This document shows positions 10,227 through 22,457 of a DNA stretch of 31,247 nt, in pieces (position 1 is the first letter of the stretch; each line of letters begins with the position of its first letter). The position numbers were made by a program, and so were the translations under genes. Source of the DNA: Saccoglossus kowalevskii (Eukaryota > Hemichordata > Enteropneusta > Harrimaniidae); NCBI RefSeq assembly GCF_000003605.2, contig NW_003141317.1, positions 68,019 through 99,265 of the forward strand, in the 5' to 3' direction. The notes under the pieces were generated by a model. That model had not been told where the DNA came from and made no database searches. It worked only from the letters and a program-made list of their open reading frames with translations.

Positions 10227-12866
10227 ATTTTGGTGTAAATAACTTGTTGCTGTTTATGACGTATTAACGGTTAAATTGAATACTCCCGGGAAAGGTCGTG
10301 TGGATGTAACATCGATACTTTCAGAGGCCTCCTCCTTTCCAAAATGCAAAATTAAATTAGTCTTTACACAATATTTATGATTCATGAAATATATTTCATT
10401 GTTAAAATAGATTGTAGGTAAACATTTTTCCATCAGAAATTACGTTTTTTGAAGAGTAAAACTCAGAAACGAATTTTAACTACCGGATGAATGTCACAAA
10501 TATCCACACAAAAAAGTTTTCTTCTCGACGGATACATCAAGTGGAAGTACAAAAACGAGTAGGTGAGAAAATAACGGGATATTGAGTTTATTCTGTAGCA
10601 ATCGAAGCTATCATTGAGGTTGCCGAACGTGGTAACATGGGCTATACCCTGCGCCTCGTACACCCCTACGTAACACCGATTTGTTCAACTTGTAAATTAA
10701 TAAATTTTGAGTGTACGGTTTCAGGGCTAATGCAAAATCATTGAAAAAATGTCGGGTCCGGTTTGTGTGTATGGATAGTGTCTAGCGTCTTCTAGAATTG
10801 AGGAACTCTCTATTTATTTAACGAACACAACACCATCGAGGCTGGCTTTTCATTAAAAATATCATACATCAAATAATGCCAGAGGCGGTTTCTTTCGAAG
10901 AAACCACTGCTATACCCTTGCACGGGGCCCACCAGGGTAATTTCAAAGGAGTCTTAGATGCCCGAGTACATACCTTTAACAAATTACGTTGAGGGATTTC
11001 GAGATTCTGACGAATCGAGCGAAGTTTCGCAAGATATTGGAAATGAAATATTTAATTATATATTTTTGTTAATATTATTTTATTAATAAAAGCTTCTGAG
11101 AAAATGTGAAAAACTATTAAAACGTTATATGTGTAGAAATTAATGATGCCCCCTCCCCCATACACACATACTAATGGCGCGAGAACGGACTGTAGTCACG
11201 TAAATGTTGGGATTAATATTCAAGATAGTATTCTCTGGTTGCTCTAGTGGTGGTGGTGGTAGTGGTGGTGTTGGTGCACAGTAGGGTAGTATCACATGTG
11301 GGTGCTCCTTTGTTGTAAAGCAACGCCCCCCTCCCACTGAAATAAATATAGAAGCTAAGAAGTACTTGTTGCTCTTCGCATAAATTGGCCTGCGAAAGTT
11401 TCGCTTACTGGCTGTTCGTCAAACTGAAGTAACTGTTCGATATAATTGAGACGTGTCACTCTATTTTGCTCGAGTTCATATAAACTGTGCGTTAAGGTAG
11501 AGATGCAGGTTTGTGGGCACTTGGGAGTGATTTTTTTTTTTTTTGCTTTTTATTATCCAAACAGTCTTGGCTATAGACTGTTAAAATTGTGTAGAATTGT
11601 GAATAGTGGAACATACTCAAAAAACGATTTTAAAATATAGATAACAGGTGCAAACATTCTCTCTTTTGATATATAGAAGATAATATTTGGTAATCGTAGT
11701 CCTAAATAACTATTAAAAATAGCTAGACGTTTCGAGCAATGGCTCTTTATCGATAGCATAGAAGAAAGTGTTATGAGATTGAGTGCTTAGCAAGATTTAG
11801 CAAGGCTGTACATAAATAATAAAAAAGAAACATGGTAAAAAAAGAAATGACGGGATCTCCATATTATGCACTATATTCAACTTTTTACAAACGATAATAC
11901 ATTTAAATTTGGAACTGTTACAGCCATTTTAATTATGAGCATTAGCAAATTTCTTATTGAGTGAATTGTTATGCAAATTAGCAATTATCTCAGCTTCTTT
12001 TTAGTGCACATCCCAGAACTTTAAAAAAATAGCTCTTAGACGCTTTGACTTTTTGTTTTGAAATTTTCACAAATGATTGACAATGTGTTTATCTTCAAAA
12101 CGCCGTCGGGGCATTGTTGTTGGTTGAATAGTGTTACAACAATTGTACAGACAACTAGCCTGGGTGTTAATTTATGCATAAACTTGAAGTAGTGAAATTT
12201 GAGCTGCTGCCCTGCAAAATTGACAACTGGTAGACAGTTTTCAAGACGGCACTTTCTTCATAGTAAACTGATGTACCCATAAACCAATTTTGACAGGAAA
12301 CAGAAGCATTGTTTAGAAGCTAATTTTTTTTTAAATCACTTTTGACCAAAAAAGCACATTTTTGTGCATATTTCAAACTACAGTTTCTATAAGAAAAAAA
12401 TACTAACAAAATTTTAAAATTCATACAATAAGCTTTCCGAAAATATATAGTTTTGTGGACAAGGGAGGTCATCTTGGTTTCCTAATTAACTAATTAAAAT
12501 ACATGTCAGGTAAACTGCATCTCTACCTTAAATACCAGATTAAGCATGTTATTTTTGTAGCGCACACAGTGTAATAATATTACGTGATATCATATTGCTC
12601 ATAAATGTCAGCTATCCCTAGTACGAGTAACACGAAATACATTGATTACTGTCAATTCTTACATTTCGCACGATATTTCTCTAGACACCATACACTACGA
12701 TGGTTGTTTGAGATAACCTTTCTACGTGATATTATGGCGGCAGTCATTTCATTGATATACATGTAATATTACAGTACGCTTTAGAATAGATTTGTACATG
12801 TATTCGAAGAGCTGGGGGTGTATATTCGTTGCATCAATATGTCGAGGTTACCACTAAGTTCAGTTA
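10227..12866. other. About 2.6 kb of unassigned AT-rich DNA
   Basis: No gene supported. Local structure only: a perfect 8-bp hairpin GGTTTCTT/AAGAAACC with a TCG loop at 10887-10905, a GGT-rich run at 11245-11276 (read as proline on the minus strand), and a T14 tract at 11531-11544. Confidence 0.5.
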
Positions 12867-12966
12867 TTAAAGGAACCCCGGCCTATCGTCAAATCAAAAC
12901 GATCTCAATTGACTAAAGTTATATGCACATACATTGTAGTTTTATGTCGATGTCGCGACCCTTTAA
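12867..12966. mobile_element. Possible small TTAA-flanked element
   Basis: 100 bp beginning TTAAAGGAACCCCGGCC and ending CGCGACCCTTTAA. Read inward both ends start TTAAAGG, followed by loosely matching CG-rich text that includes TATCG/CATCG. It is the right size and shape for a short MITE, but the inverted repeat beyond the first seven bases is weak. Confidence 0.4.
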
Positions 12967-13026
12967 TTAACCCTTATCCTTGCAGTTGCATGTCCTTTTA
13001 TATTGGTTTAACCAGATAAGGGTTAA
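12967..13026. mobile_element. 60-bp palindromic element with TTAACCC ends (piggyBac-like termini)
   Basis: Starts TTAACCCTTATC (12967-12978) and ends GATAAGGGTTAA (13015-13026), a perfect 12-bp inverted repeat around 36 bp of unique sequence. TTAA target plus CCC-starting termini is the piggyBac signature. It directly abuts the preceding TTAAAGG element. It could also be a chance palindrome or a solo end pair. Confidence 0.5.
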
Positions 13027-15470
13027 AGCCCCCTAAACAGAAACGAATACATGGAATAGAACGTACGTATATTTCGCCTGTACGAATCAATTCCTTGCAC
13101 CTATATGGCACCTTTTGTACTTCGCATACCGTTTCAAAGTTAATCAAAAGCATTAATTGTACTCGCTGTATTCTGAACTCCGTTCATTATTTTTTAATGA
13201 TTTGTTAAGATTTCCTAGTATTTTTTCATCGGGTGTCATAGTTTCTTTTCAGCAACACCCAGGGGGATTGAAACGCTTCTAATACCGCACAAGGAGATGC
13301 AATGTCAGTGTTTCCATAGCAACGGTCTCTAGTTTGTCTTTTCTACCTTAAATTCGCTTATTATAGAAGCCTCGAATTATAATTCTGAATTGTATTTGAC
13401 GGAGGATTGACGTCACCATCCGCTGAACACGTGTTAGTGACTCTCATCGTGACGCCGACGCAATACCCCGCTGTATTTACTATACGTATTAGCACGACTG
13501 GGTATTGCTCTCACACGAGTCAGGTGTCCTGATTTTAAGCTTCAACGCGAGTGGATGGATCCACGTGAAGACAAGGTCAACTGTAATGACTGCATACCAA
13601 CCTCATGATCATTGAGAAAATTGATTTTCCATTTGATGGTCAATTGCACAGTGTTGTGGTTTCCATATCTTACGAGTGCTGATTACCCATTAAGAAATGT
13701 ACAATGAAGCGATTGGGCTCACACCATGCTGTTCGCACCAATCTACGACGATGAACATTGCACGCGAATAGTTACTGTATACAGTTTGCGATAAGTCGTT
13801 CCTGTCTTGATTACCTCTTTGCGTACATGCTTTCGCGTCGCTCAGTAGAACTTGCTTCAAGGTAGACCTGGTTCAAAGGTTGGACTCTTCGGGTCGCAAT
13901 GTGACATTAAATAACGATGTTCCGATGAGTATTGCAGTATATGTACACAGTGAGGGGCAATATTACAGTGTACTAAACTACTTTATTTTGAAGAGTGACT
14001 CCTCGGCAAGGATTAATAACATATATGGGAGCGGAATATCAAATTGCAGACTAACATTGCTGTAAGTATTAAACCTCTTTCATCAGTAGAACATATTTTA
14101 GATTGTTGAACAGCCACTATGAAGGCTATTTTATGAGACGGCCTCACCGAGAGCCCACATAGATACTATGAATATCACGCACGTACCACCTATCACCAAC
14201 GTTATCGATAGTAGGCCTGTAACATTATAAAGTTACATCGGTTTCTCCAACAATCGTGCGTTTCCTAAGGCAATTTTTTTTTCTCTCCTGAAAACACGCT
14301 TGAAAGCGACTACCAGTACAAAGCGGCATGTTTTGATTAATCTGTTTATTGTATCGGTTGTAGTCTTGTTCGATGTTTGTGTTCAATAACTCCCATATAA
14401 AAGAACGCCCTTGTTGTCGAAATCTTCGCTTTTTCTGTAGTATTATTAGGCGTGTTCGAATCGATTCATACATTTTGATCTTTTCAGATTATGAATCAAT
14501 TTACCAGTAACAAAGTTCGTACTTCTTAATCTTCACAGTTCGGTTATAACTGTTAATAGTGATATGATGTTATGAATCCATGCTCGATTGACACATGATA
14601 GATACCAATGATATACTATCGTGACTGATATGTGTCGTGTGTGTTGTTTGAGTACGTTTTCAAGTCCGCCATTTTGTTTATCTTCGCTCACAACTACAAG
14701 TGTCTTAACACTGACTTGTTATCATAGCACTAATTTGCAGGAAAGTGTGCGATTTAACGTATGTCGAATTCCTAAAATATGCCTAGTCGTTTAGTGTGAA
14801 TGTATGTAAATACTAGGTGATCGCCGGGAACAAGCTTTGCACGTGCCAACTACATTGCTGACGTAATCGAGAGGAATATCGCGCGACAAATGGCCCATTG
14901 ATAAGAGATTGTATTCTATGATTGTTTTAGAAATACTCTCTATGGGACTCGTCAAATACCCATAAAACCCTGACAAATAACAGACTATATGGCATGCATG
15001 ACGATTATCGTGATGCTTTAAAGAATAATCGCCTCGCCATTGTGTAATCTGATTGGATTCTAACGCACAAAGTCAGCAAGGGGCAATACTGAATGTATTC
15101 AGATGATTTATGAAGACTCGGTTAAGATTCTGTTTATTATGATGAATACATATTACGGTGTCATACATGTTCTTCGAACGTGACATTAATCGAACGGGTA
15201 TGTACACGAATCCATAAACATTTATTATTTTCGATTTTAACAGATCACTGGACTCGTGAATAATTGCGTCTGGCTTTTTGTTGCCATTTTAATCCTTGTA
15301 CCATTTCGAAGTTTTGTAATTAATATTAAGAGGTTAATTCGTACCTAGGTGTGCCTTGCCGTAGTGATTATTTCGGATAAGCTTTTAATAGCGATATATT
15401 GTGCCTTAGAAACAAACAGCGAAATTTTTAGAGCGTTCATACACGGTGCTTTGTAATATACAACGCCTTG
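13027..15470. other. About 2.4 kb of unassigned DNA with small inverted repeats
   Basis: No gene supported. A 9-bp inverted repeat GCAATACCC/GGGTATTGC (13460-13468, 13500-13508) sits in a somewhat GC-richer patch that also carries TGACGTCA near 13409. An 84-codon open stretch (13811-14065, plus) ends at a GTAAGT string but has no recognisable motif. Confidence 0.5.
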
Positions 15471-15474
15471 TCTC

Positions 15475-15582
15475 GCACCACAGTTGTCGCGTTACGTGGT
15501 GTTTTATATGGGCTTATACGATGTGCACAATGCGTGTAAGAAAATATTGTTCACTTAATCGAAATACGAACGCAACTGTGGC
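15475..15582. mobile_element. Divergent TTAA-family relative (candidate)
   Basis: A 9-bp perfect inverted repeat CCACAGTTG/CAACTGTGG (15478-15486, 15573-15581) extends imperfectly into CGTTACG/CGAACG. Its interior keeps the order of subfamily A landmarks (ATATGGG, TGCGTGTAA, ATATTGTTCAC, GAAATACGAAC). I read it as an old relative of copies A2 and A3. It abuts copy B1. Confidence 0.4.
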
Positions 15583-15585
15583 ATT

Positions 15586-15753
15586 TTAAAGCGAGGGGGT
15601 CGTCACCTGCGCACGCGCGAGAATTGAGTCCCAAGCGACGCCGAATAACAACACATGCCAAAAACGCAAGGCTCATGGGTAGACGCTTGTTCGTAAACAA
15701 TGACACGCTATGGCCATCTGACGCATGCGCAAGTGACGACTCTCCCGCTTTAA
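15586..15753. mobile_element. TTAA-type inverted-repeat element, subfamily B (copy B1)
   Basis: 168 bp between TTAA (15586-15589) and TTAA (15750-15753). Left end TTAAAGCGAGGGGGTCGTCA; right end, read inward, TTAAAGCGGGAGAGTCGTCA. It is strongly similar along its whole length to copy B2 (26429-26591), including ATTGAGTCCCAA, GGCTCATGGGTAGACGC and ACAATGACACGCTATGG. Open frames running through it are chance. Confidence 0.85.
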
Positions 15754-15766
15754 AGGCCCATGAATC

Positions 15767-15824
15767 GTCGCGACCGCGCGAGTTCGAAGTGCGTTCTTAC
15801 AATGACGTCACACGCGGTCGCGAC
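15767..15824. repeat. GC-rich inverted repeat with a central TGACGTCA
   Basis: GTCGCGACCGCG (15767-15778) and its exact reverse complement CGCGGTCGCGAC (15813-15824) flank 34 bp that contain a palindromic CRE-type site TGACGTCA (15803-15810). It begins 13 bases after the right TTAA of B1, and the preceding TTTAAAGG could make it a further TTAA-family relative. The function of the CRE-type site is inferred from sequence only. Confidence 0.6.
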
Positions 15825-16340
15825 AGTCACCGTACAGTTCAGTGCTGATCGTAAGCGCGAACGTACATATCAAAATAGAAGTATTCGTATTGCGCGTGAC
15901 GTGGCCAATATACCAGCAGTACAATCACATGGCATCTACAAAAGCTTCAGGGGAATGCAAAACACCCGGATGTCACTATTAGAAATTTGCGTTAAGGTGC
16001 AATAATATGTCATATTTTTGTGTTTCAAGCGAAATTGAAAAATATCCTTCCAAAACTAACCATATAAATTCAATTTGTTCAATCCACGACTACCGAATTT
16101 AATCAGCTCAGCATGATGACATCGCGGCTCTCCCAGGAAAACATTCCTAACCACAAGAAAATTACAAATGGAACTAAAAATTGTCAAATAGCGACAACAC
16201 CACAATCCACGATGAACTTGACATTTAGATATATACTATAAAAGTGTGCCATTTTAATTGTACAACACAATCAATAAATATGGGGAAAGTATTCAATATA
16301 GGGTCGATACATGTCCACTGTCATGTCAAATTCAATGCAG
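15825..16340. other. Unassigned stretch before the minisatellite
   Basis: No coding, RNA or repeat feature that I can support. Confidence 0.5.
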
Positions 16341-19300
16341 TGTCTAAATACACGAATGTGTCGATAACAAGGGTACATGAATGTGTCAATAACAGGAATA
16401 CATGAATGTGTTAACAACACGAATACAAGAATGTGTTGATAACAAGGGTACATGAATGTGTTAATAACACGAATACATGAATGTTAATAACACGAATACA
16501 TGAATGTGTTAATAACACGAATACATGAATGTGTCAATAACACGAATACAGGAATGTGTTGATAACAAGCGTACATGAATGTGCTAATAACACGAATACA
16601 TGAATGTGTTAATAACACTAATACATGAATGTTAATAACACGAATATATGAATGTGTTGATAACACGAATACATGAATGTGTTAATAACACGAATACAGG
16701 AATGTGTCAATAACACGAATACAGGAATGTGTCGATAACACGGGTACATGAATGTGTCAATAACACGAATACATGAATGTGTTAATAACACGAATACAGG
16801 AATGTGTTGATAACAAGGGTACATGAATGTGCTAATAACACGAATACATAAATGTGTTAATAACACGAATACATGAATGTTAATAACACGAATACAGGAA
16901 TGTGTTGATAACAAGGGTACATGAATGTGTTAATAACACGAATACATGAATGTGTCAATAACACGAATACAGGAATGTGTTGATAACAAGCGTACATGAA
17001 TGTGTTAATAACACGAATACACGAATGTGTTAATAACACGAATACATGAATGTTAATAACACGAATATATGAATGTGTTGATAACACGAATACATGAAAG
17101 TGTTAATAACACGAATACATGAATGTGTTAATAACACGAATACATGAATGTTAATAACACGAATATATGAATGTGTTGATAACACGAATACATGAATGTG
17201 TTAATAACACGAATACATGAATGTGTTGATAACACGAATACAGGAATATGTCAATAACACGAATACAGGAATGTGTTGATAACAAGCGTACATGAATGTG
17301 TTAATAACACGAATACATGAATGTGTTAATAACACGAATACATGAATGTTAATAACACGAATATATGAATGTGTTGATAACACGAATACATGATTGTGTT
17401 GATAACAATAGTACATGAATGTGTTAATAACACGAATATATGAATGTGTTGATATAACGAATACATGAATGTGTTAATAACACGAATACATGAATGTGTT
17501 GATAACACGAATACAGGAATGTGTCAATAACACGAATACAGGAATGTGTTGATAACAAGCGTACATGAATGTGTTAATAACACGAATACATGAATGTGTT
17601 AATAACACGAATACATGAATGTTAATAACACGAATATATGAATGTGTTGATAACACGAATACATGAATGTGTTGATAACAATAGTACATGAATGTGTTAA
17701 TAACACGGATACAGGAATGTGTTGATAACACGAATATATGAATGTGTTGATAACACGAATACATGAATATGTTGATAACACGAATACATGAATGTGTTGA
17801 TAACACGAATACATGAATGTGTTGATAACACGAATACATGAATGTGTTGATAACAATAGTACATGAATGTGTTAATAACACGAATACATGAATGTGTCAA
17901 TAACACGAATACAGGAATGTGTTGATAACAAGCGTACATGAATGTGTTAATAACACGAATACATGAATGTGTTAATAACACGAATACATGAATGTTAATA
18001 ACACGAATATATGAATGTGTTGATAACACGAATACATGAATGTGTTAATAACACGAATACATGAATGTTAATAACACGAATATATGAATGTGTTGATAAC
18101 ACGAATACATGAATGTGTTGATAACACGGATACAGGAATGTGTTGATAACAATAGTACATGAATGTGTTAATAACATGAATACATGAATGTTAATAACAC
18201 GAATACATGAATGTGTTAATAACACGAATACATGAATGTGTCAATAACACGAATACAGGAATGTGTTGATAACAAGCGTACATGAATGTGTTAATAACAC
18301 GAATACATGAATGTGTTAATAACACGAATACATGAATGTTAATAACACGAATATATGAATGTGTTGATAACACGAATACATGAATGTGTTAATAACACGA
18401 ATACATGAATGTTAATAACACGAATATATGAATGTGTTGATAACACGAATACATGAATGTGTTGATAACACGGATACAGGAATGTGTTGATAACAATAGT
18501 ACATGGATGTGTTAATAACACGAATACATGAATGTGTTAATAACACGAATACATGAATGAGTTGATAACACGGATACAGGAATGTGTTGATAACAATAGT
18601 ACATGAATGTGTTAATAACACGAATACATGAATGTGTTGATAACACGAATACATGAATGTGTTGATAACACGAACACATGAATGTGTTAATAACACGAAT
18701 ACATGAATGTGTTGATAACAAGGGCACATGAATGTGTTGATAACATGAATACATGAATGTGTTAATAACACGAATACATGAATGTGTTGATAATACGAAT
18801 ACATGAATGTGTTGATAACACGAATACATGAATGTGTTAATAACACGAATACATGAATGTGTTGATAACACGAATACATAAATGTGTTAATAACACGAAT
18901 ACATGAATGTGTTGATAACAAGAATACATGAATGTGTTAATAACACGAATACATGAATGTGTTAATAACACGAATATATGAATGTGTTGATAACACGAAT
19001 ACAGGAATGTGTTGATAACAATAGTACATGAATGTGTTAATAATACGAATATATGAATGTGTTGATAACACGGATACAGGAATGTGTTGATAACAATAGT
19101 ACATGAATGTGTTAGTAATACGAATATATGAATGTGTTGATAACAGGGATACAGGAATGTGTTGATAACAATAGTACATGAATGTGTTAATAATACGAAT
19201 ATATGAATGTGTTGATAACACGAATACATGAATGTGTTGATAACACGAATACTGAATGTGTTGATAACACGAATACATGAATGTGTTGATAACACGAATA

Positions 19301-20852
19301 CATGAATGTGTTGATAACACGAATACATGAATGTGTTAATAACACGAATACATGAATGTGTTAATAACACGAATATATGAATGTGTTGATAACACGAATA
19401 TATGAATGTGTTAATAACACGAATACATGAATGTGTTGATAACACGAATACATGAATGTGTTGATAACACGAATACATGAAAGTGTTGATAACACGAATA
19501 CATGAATGTGTTAATAACACGAATACATGAATGTGTTAATAACACGAATATATGAATGTGTTGATAACACGAATATATGAATGTGTTGATAACACGAATA
19601 CATGAATGTGTTGATAACACGAATACATGAATGTGTTAATAACACGAATATATGAATGTGTTGATAACACGGATACAGGAATGTGTTGATAACAATAGTA
19701 CATGAATGTGTTAATAACACGAATATATGAATGTGTTGATAACACGAATACATGAATGTGTTGATAACACGAATACATGAATGTGTTGATAACACGAATA
19801 CATGAATGTGTTAATAACACGAATACATGAATGTGTTGATAACACGAATACATAAATGTGTTAATAACACGAATACATGAATGTGNNNNNNNNNNNNNNN
19901 NNNNNNNNNNNNNNNNNNNNNNNNNNNNNNNNNNNNNNNNNNNNNNNNNNNNNNNNNNNNNNNNNNNNNNNNNNNNNNNNNNNNNNNNNNNNNNNNNNNN
20001 NNNNNNNNNNNNNNNNNNNNNNNNNNNNNNNNNNNNNNNNNNNNNNNNNNNNNNNNNNNNNNNNNNNNNNNNNNNNNNNNNNNNNNNNNNNNNNNNNNNN
20101 NNNNNNNNNNNNTTGATAACACGAATACATGAATGTGTTGATAACACGAATACATGAATGTGTTAATAACACGAATACATGAATGTGTTGATAACACGAA
20201 TACATAAATGTGTTAATAACACGAATACATGAATGTGTTGATAACAAGAATACATGAATGTGTTAATAACACGAATACATGAATGTGTTGATAACACGGA
20301 TACAGGAATGTGTTGATAACAATAGTACATGAATGTGTTAATAATACGAATATATGAATGTGTTGATAACACGAATACATGAATGTGTTAATAACACGAA
20401 TACATGAATGTTAATAACACGAATACATGAATGTGTTGATAACACGGATACAGGAATGTGTTGATAACAATAGTACATGAATGTGTTAATAATACGAATA
20501 TATGAATGTGTTGATAACACGAATACATGAATGTGTTGATAACACGAATATATGAATGTGTTAATAACACGAATACATGAATGTTAATAACACGAATACA
20601 TGAATGTGTTGATAACACGGATACATGAATGTGTTGATAACAATAGTACATGAATGTGTTAATAATACGAATATATGAATGTGTTGATAACACGAATACA
20701 TGAATGTGTTGATAACACGAATACATGAATGTGTTGATAACACGAATACATGAATGTGTTGATAACACGAATACGTGAATGTGTTGATAACACGAATACA
20801 TGAATGTGTTGATAACAAGGATGTATTATTGTGTTGACAACAAGGACACGTG
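16341..20852. repeat. Minisatellite array, 25-bp unit with higher-order structure
   Basis: About 4.5 kb of head-to-tail copies of a 25-bp unit, ATGTGTTRATAACACGAATA followed by CATGA. Variants are TTAATAA versus TTGATAA, ATACATG versus ATATATG or ATACAGG, and a 23-bp form lacking one GT (ATGTTAATAAC). Diagnostic variants recur as blocks. AACAAGCGTAC occurs six times between about 16565 and 18271; AACAATAGTAC recurs from about 17404 to 20639, with late spacings of 148 and 173 bp (6x25-2 and 7x25-2). The edges are degenerate. The array is interrupted by Ns, so its true length is unknown. On the minus strand the unit has no stop in any phase, which creates long artefactual open frames. Confidence 0.97.
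19886..20112. other. Assembly gap (227 N)
   Basis: A run of N inside the minisatellite, with array sequence on both sides. The number of repeat units in the gap is unknown and the N count may not be a measured length. Confidence 1.
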
Positions 20853-22457
20853 AAATTATTAACAGCTAGAGTACAGTATTACTGATGCGGTGCTTTATAA
20901 ATGCATTAACTGATTGCATATAATTTCCGCACGAGTTCATGTCGCCGTATACGGACTTAAAGATTATCATGCTCAATCGAATGAAAACCCGTACGAGTCG
21001 AGCATGTGCTTTGCTTTTCCGAGCTGATTCATTGCTTGAAAATCTTCGGAAATAAGTGCAATAATCCAGATCTCGTTTCTATGGTTATTTAAGTATCTGC
21101 TCCTGGATTTCCTATCAATTCATTTCTCGGGATATTCTGCACAATGGACTGATTGTAATCTGAACAACAACTTGAAAGGTAATGTTAAAGGGCAAAGTGC
21201 ATTCTTATAGGATTTCTGTGGTATGTGACTTGGCGATGGCGTGTTGAGCTAGTCTGTAACATGGAAAACAAATTTAATCAAAACTCGCTTGAGGTCACCA
21301 GTCAGATCCCAGATTAGAAACAGAAAAGCTACATATCGAAATCACAGAGACGGGTTTATCGAGGATTTTCTCTGTAATTGTCCAGTCTTAAAATACCATC
21401 GATTCATGTTCACTAATTCCTGAATATATCATTTCACGATATGCAAAATATCATCTTCCTGTTGTAATGAAGTGTGCTTGTTTTCATTTATGTTTTCTTC
21501 CTTAAAAATTGCTATATTATTGAATAAAATATTTGGATTATGAGATACCTTAGAAATCAAACAATAGTAATAATTGTAATAGACATGACTGTATCGACTT
21601 GCATGTTGTACAGTATCATATTTTAGGTGCATGTTGATTTTTAGTGAAACAAATGACAAATAGTTAATTAACAATATTACAAGTAGCGGGTTTATTTGTT
21701 TCCATTTCCATCGCAACTGAAATTGAACGTCTAAATATTTGTTTCAGTTCGTGACATGGTGCTTTTCCCTCGTAACAAATCTTCAACAACCGGAATAACG
21801 ATGTACAATATATATTACATTTCGGATATAACATTAAAACCTTGTGACATTTTCGTAGTACATTACTTACACACTAGTTTTTTGTGGTTTTGCGATTTTC
21901 CCGTGAGTCCTATTATAATGTTTTGTTGGACAAACATCTGTGATGAATTCCTATCAATGAATTGAGGTCATGGTTTCTGTATATATTTTTTTTACAAATA
22001 GAACACATCTGACCAAGATCTGTAGCGAGGGATAGTCATTTGACAAATTGAATTTATACACGTTTTAATTAATATAGGATTGTGGTATTATTTATTAACA
22101 CTGTACTATGAAAGGGGAGTAAAATCTATCTACATGTCGCAGTGTTTCGTTTTCTTCTATTTATGTATTTTTTACTTTTGGAAGTATGTGTGAAAAAAAC
22201 ATTGGACATAGTTTACGAAATTGTGTAATTAGTTTGAACGATTTTTTTTTAAACTTTACATCTACTTGCATGTTTATAAATTGAAATATTTAATTTAGCT
22301 TTATTATATACGTTATGAATAGTGCTGAGGATAAAAAAAATCTGTTATTGGGTAAAATATACATTGTTACGTTATTGTAATGTGAACCTTGTATATCATG
22401 CTAATTCAGACGATAGTGAGTATGTGAGTTCCTGTCGAGGTCACGCGGTAACATTTA
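20853..22457. other. About 1.6 kb of unassigned AT-rich DNA
   Basis: Short open frames (21429-21716 minus, 21756-21965 plus) are AT-driven with no motif. Nothing supported. Confidence 0.5.

Noticed and set aside
11140-11337. Proline-rich minus-strand frame
   Set aside because: The proline run is a translation of a GGT-type simple repeat at 11245-11276.
14450-14470. GTTCGAATC, a tRNA B-box-like string
   Set aside because: No matching A box or cloverleaf arms around it. The similar GTTCGAGTC near 29431 fails in the same way.
19858-20157. Open frames running through the run of N
   Set aside because: The N tract has no known sequence, so the frames are meaningless.
16271-20818. Many long minus-strand open frames with a 25-residue repeat
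   Set aside because: They are produced by the minisatellite unit having no stop in any reverse phase. They overlap one another in all frames and have no independent coding evidence.
16341-20852. CRISPR-like array
   Set aside because: There are no unique spacers between repeats. The copies are directly adjacent 25-bp units in a eukaryotic context, which is a minisatellite.
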